Shown here: positions 62,494 to 64,000 of the stretch, piece by piece
How positions within the stretch are numbered: position 1 is the stretch's first letter
How the letters are laid out: each line of letters starts with the position of its first letter
NCBI RefSeq assembly: GCF_007197775.1
Contig: NZ_CP041638.1
Coordinates: forward strand, 310,001-374,000
Direction: 5' to 3'
Length of the DNA: 64,000 nt
From: Thalassotalea sp. PS06
Lineage (GTDB): Bacteria; Pseudomonadota; Gammaproteobacteria; Enterobacterales; Alteromonadaceae
Translations under genes and position numbers: made by a program
The notes under the pieces: model-generated
What the model saw: the letters and a program-made list of their open reading frames with translations, nothing else
Told to the model about the DNA's origin: nothing
The model's database searches: none

Positions 62494-63360
62494 ATGTCTA
62501 ATTTATGGAAGTTCAGTGTCGCGATTTCTCTGTCGCTAGTTGCTTTGTTTGCATCGGCCAAATCGTCGGTTTGGCAGGTTACCAAAGACGGGCAAACTGT
62601 TTATTTAGGTGGCACTGTGCATGTACTGGCACAAAGTGATTATCCCCTACCGGAAGAATTTGATAAGGCATACGACCAATCTCAGATACTGGTTTTTGAA
62701 ATGGATATGAGTGCGACGGGTACACCTCAGTTTCAACAGGCGATGATGGAGAAAATGATGTATACCGGTGGCGGCACTTATGCGGACGATTTAAAGCCTG
62801 AAACCGTTAAACGTCTTGATGCATATATGGCTGAGCGTAACCTTCCGGTTGATAACCTGAAAGTGCTTAAGCCCTCGATGTTATCGGTTACCTTGAGCAT
62901 GTTGGAATTACAACGTTTAGGTATTTTCGGTGCTGGTGTGGATTTGTTCTATACCCAACGTGGTCAGGCGGATAACAAATCTTTTGCATTTCTTGAGTTA
63001 CCGGAAGAACAGTTGGATTTCTTAGCGGCGCTAGGTAAAGGCTATGAGGATGAGTTCATTAATTACACTCTCGACGATATCAGCAAAATTGGCGACATGA
63101 TGACCGAAATGAAAACTGCATGGCGCACCGGTGATAGTGATGCTCTATATAATTTAGGTACTAAGGATTGGAAACAGAAGTTCCCACAATCTTATCAGTC
63201 GCTAATCGTTGACAGAAATAACAACTGGATGGATGACATTGAGGGTTATTTCAGCACCAAAGAAGTGGAATTTGTTTTAGTCGGCGCTTTACACCTGGTT
63301 GGTGATGAAGGCGTTCTAAAGCAGTTAGAGGATAAAGGCTATAAGATCATTCAGCTTTGA
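62494..63360 (+). CDS. TraB/GumN family protein
   Basis: 288 residues. A signal peptide (WKFSVAISLSLVALFASA) is followed by the TraB/GumN fold. The two conserved GxxH motifs are GGTVHVL (about residue 44) and GALHLVGDEG near the end; a glutamate/aspartate-rich stretch EMDM follows the first. The family is thought to be metalloprotease-like, but the role is not established. GAAAAGGAAAAAGC gives a good ribosome site. It stands alone and is followed by a terminator. Confidence 0.88.
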   Translation: MSNLWKFSVAISLSLVALFASAKSSVWQVTKDGQTVYLGGTVHVLAQSDYPLPEEFDKAYDQSQILVFEMDMSATGTPQFQQAMMEKMMYTGGGTYADDLKPETVKRLDAYMAERNLPVDNLKVLKPSMLSVTLSMLELQRLGIFGAGVDLFYTQRGQADNKSFAFLELPEEQLDFLAALGKGYEDEFINYTLDDISKIGDMMTEMKTAWRTGDSDALYNLGTKDWKQKFPQSYQSLIVDRNNNWMDDIEGYFSTKEVEFVLVGALHLVGDEGVLKQLEDKGYKIIQL

Positions 63361-63386
63361 TTGCCCGAATATTAGAATATTATGAC

Positions 63387-63413
63387 AAAAAGGGAAGCTA
63401 AGCTTCCCTTTTT
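63387..63413. terminator. Bidirectional terminator between TraB/GumN gene and rraA
   Basis: Stem AAAAAGGGAAGCT/AGCTTCCCTTTTT around a minimal loop, with flanking A and T runs, between two convergent genes. Confidence 0.88.
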
Positions 63414-63435
63414 GTTGGTTAATTTATTTCAATAC

Positions 63436-63921
63436 TTATTCAATATCCAGAGGATCCGGGGAAAGGACAATGCCAGTGTTGTCGGCATAGATGTGATCTT
63501 CCGGTAAGATAGTTACACCTGCAAAATTTACCGCTACGTCGGTTTCGCCATCCTCATTATCGGTAGCACCAACCGGGATTGATATAATCGCCTGAATGCC
63601 AATGTCAATCTCTTCTAATGCATCGACATCACGGACACTACCGTAACAAATAATGCCTTCCCAATTGTTTTTCGCTGCCGCATCGGCAATATAGGCATCA
63701 ATCAAGGCACGACGAGAAGAGCCGCCGCCATCAACCACCAGGACTTTACCGGTACCGTCACTTTCAACGATTTGGGTGATAAGGCCATTAGCTTCAAAAC
63801 ACTTTACCGTCACCACCTGGCCTCCAAAGGAACTGCGGCCACCATAATTACTCAGCATTGGCTCTAATACATCGACCATGTCAGTGTACAGGTTACATAA
63901 TTCTGAGGTGTTGTATTCCAT
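63436..63921 (-). CDS. rraA: Regulator of ribonuclease E activity A
   Basis: 161 residues, the same as E. coli RraA. It binds the C-terminal region of RNase E and inhibits RNA decay. Family stretches: [16 protein letters not shown]-type [61 protein letters not shown] few members act as aldolases, but length and sequence fit RraA. The promoter lies in the last 79 bp of the window. Confidence 0.96.
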   Translation of the reverse strand: MEYNTSELCNLYTDMVDVLEPMLSNYGGRSSFGGQVVTVKCFEANGLITQIVESDGTGKVLVVDGGGSSRRALIDAYIADAAAKNNWEGIICYGSVRDVDALEEIDIGIQAIISIPVGATDNEDGETDVAVNFAGVTILPEDHIYADNTGIVLSPDPLDIE

Positions 63922-64000
63922 GGAAATCTCCGACTTTAACTATTTCACAGTATAACGTGGTAAGGATAAGGTACAAGGGTTTGTAAATAGAATGTGAAAT

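Overview
The window reads as chromosomal DNA of a marine gammaproteobacterium, most likely of the order Alteromonadales (Colwelliaceae-like). This placement is inferred from the gene set, the moderate-to-low GC and the kind of repeats present; no rRNA or tRNA gene is in the window to settle it. It is gene-dense, with about 55 supported protein genes, no CRISPR array and no recognisable transposase or integrase.

Layout. (1) 1-4.3 kb: the 3' part of an M20-family amidohydrolase, a block of tandem palindromic repeats, then an OPT-family transporter with a small partner. (2) 4.4-9.8 kb: a small membrane protein, a secreted amidohydrolase with a 2OG-Fe(II) oxygenase, a hot-dog thioesterase, a YajR-type MFS transporter and a GreA/GreB-like protein. 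(3) 9.9-23.6 kb: a backbone in nearly the order seen in E. coli: yadG-yadH, then panC, panB, folK, pcnB, gluQ, dksA, sfsA and thpR. A PLP decarboxylase of the PanP type sits where panD would be expected, and pepB, a KTSC protein and a MenA-like protein lie between sfsA and thpR. (4) 23.7-38.8 kb: a nitrate-assimilation island inserted between thpR and hrpB. It holds a porin-like barrel, nasT-nasS (ANTAR regulator and nitrate sensor), a long leader with an intrinsic terminator, nrtA-nrtB-nrtD, a second porin-like barrel, nirB-nirD, nasA and cobA. (5) 38.8-41.4 kb: AT-rich unknown small genes separated by repeated stem-loops and palindromic elements. (6) 41.4-55.6 kb: the backbone resumes (hrpB, mrcB, hemL, a ClC channel, erpA), interrupted by two GT2 glycosyltransferases around ldhA, pyrB and hemJ. 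(7) 55.7-64 kb: an RND efflux pair with an M28 peptidase, a fasciclin-domain protein, a TraB/GumN protein and rraA.

How the genes work together. The island supplies a full path for growth on nitrate: a candidate outer-membrane channel, ABC uptake, reduction to nitrite (NasA) and then ammonium (NirBD), and CobA for the siroheme NirB needs. NasS/NasT would sense nitrate and relieve termination in the leader ahead of nrtA. The leader has a terminator ending 14 nt before the nrtA start codon and two upstream hairpins with six-base loops, one of which fits the A1/G4 loop rule described for ANTAR RNA targets. An extended -10 promoter for this leader appears to be formed by the end of a MITE-like repeat.

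Other regulatory points seen directly: pcnB appears to start at ATT, as in E. coli, and erpA has a promoter overlapped by a near-consensus IscR type 1 site. The ClC protein has a valine where exchangers carry the internal proton glutamate.
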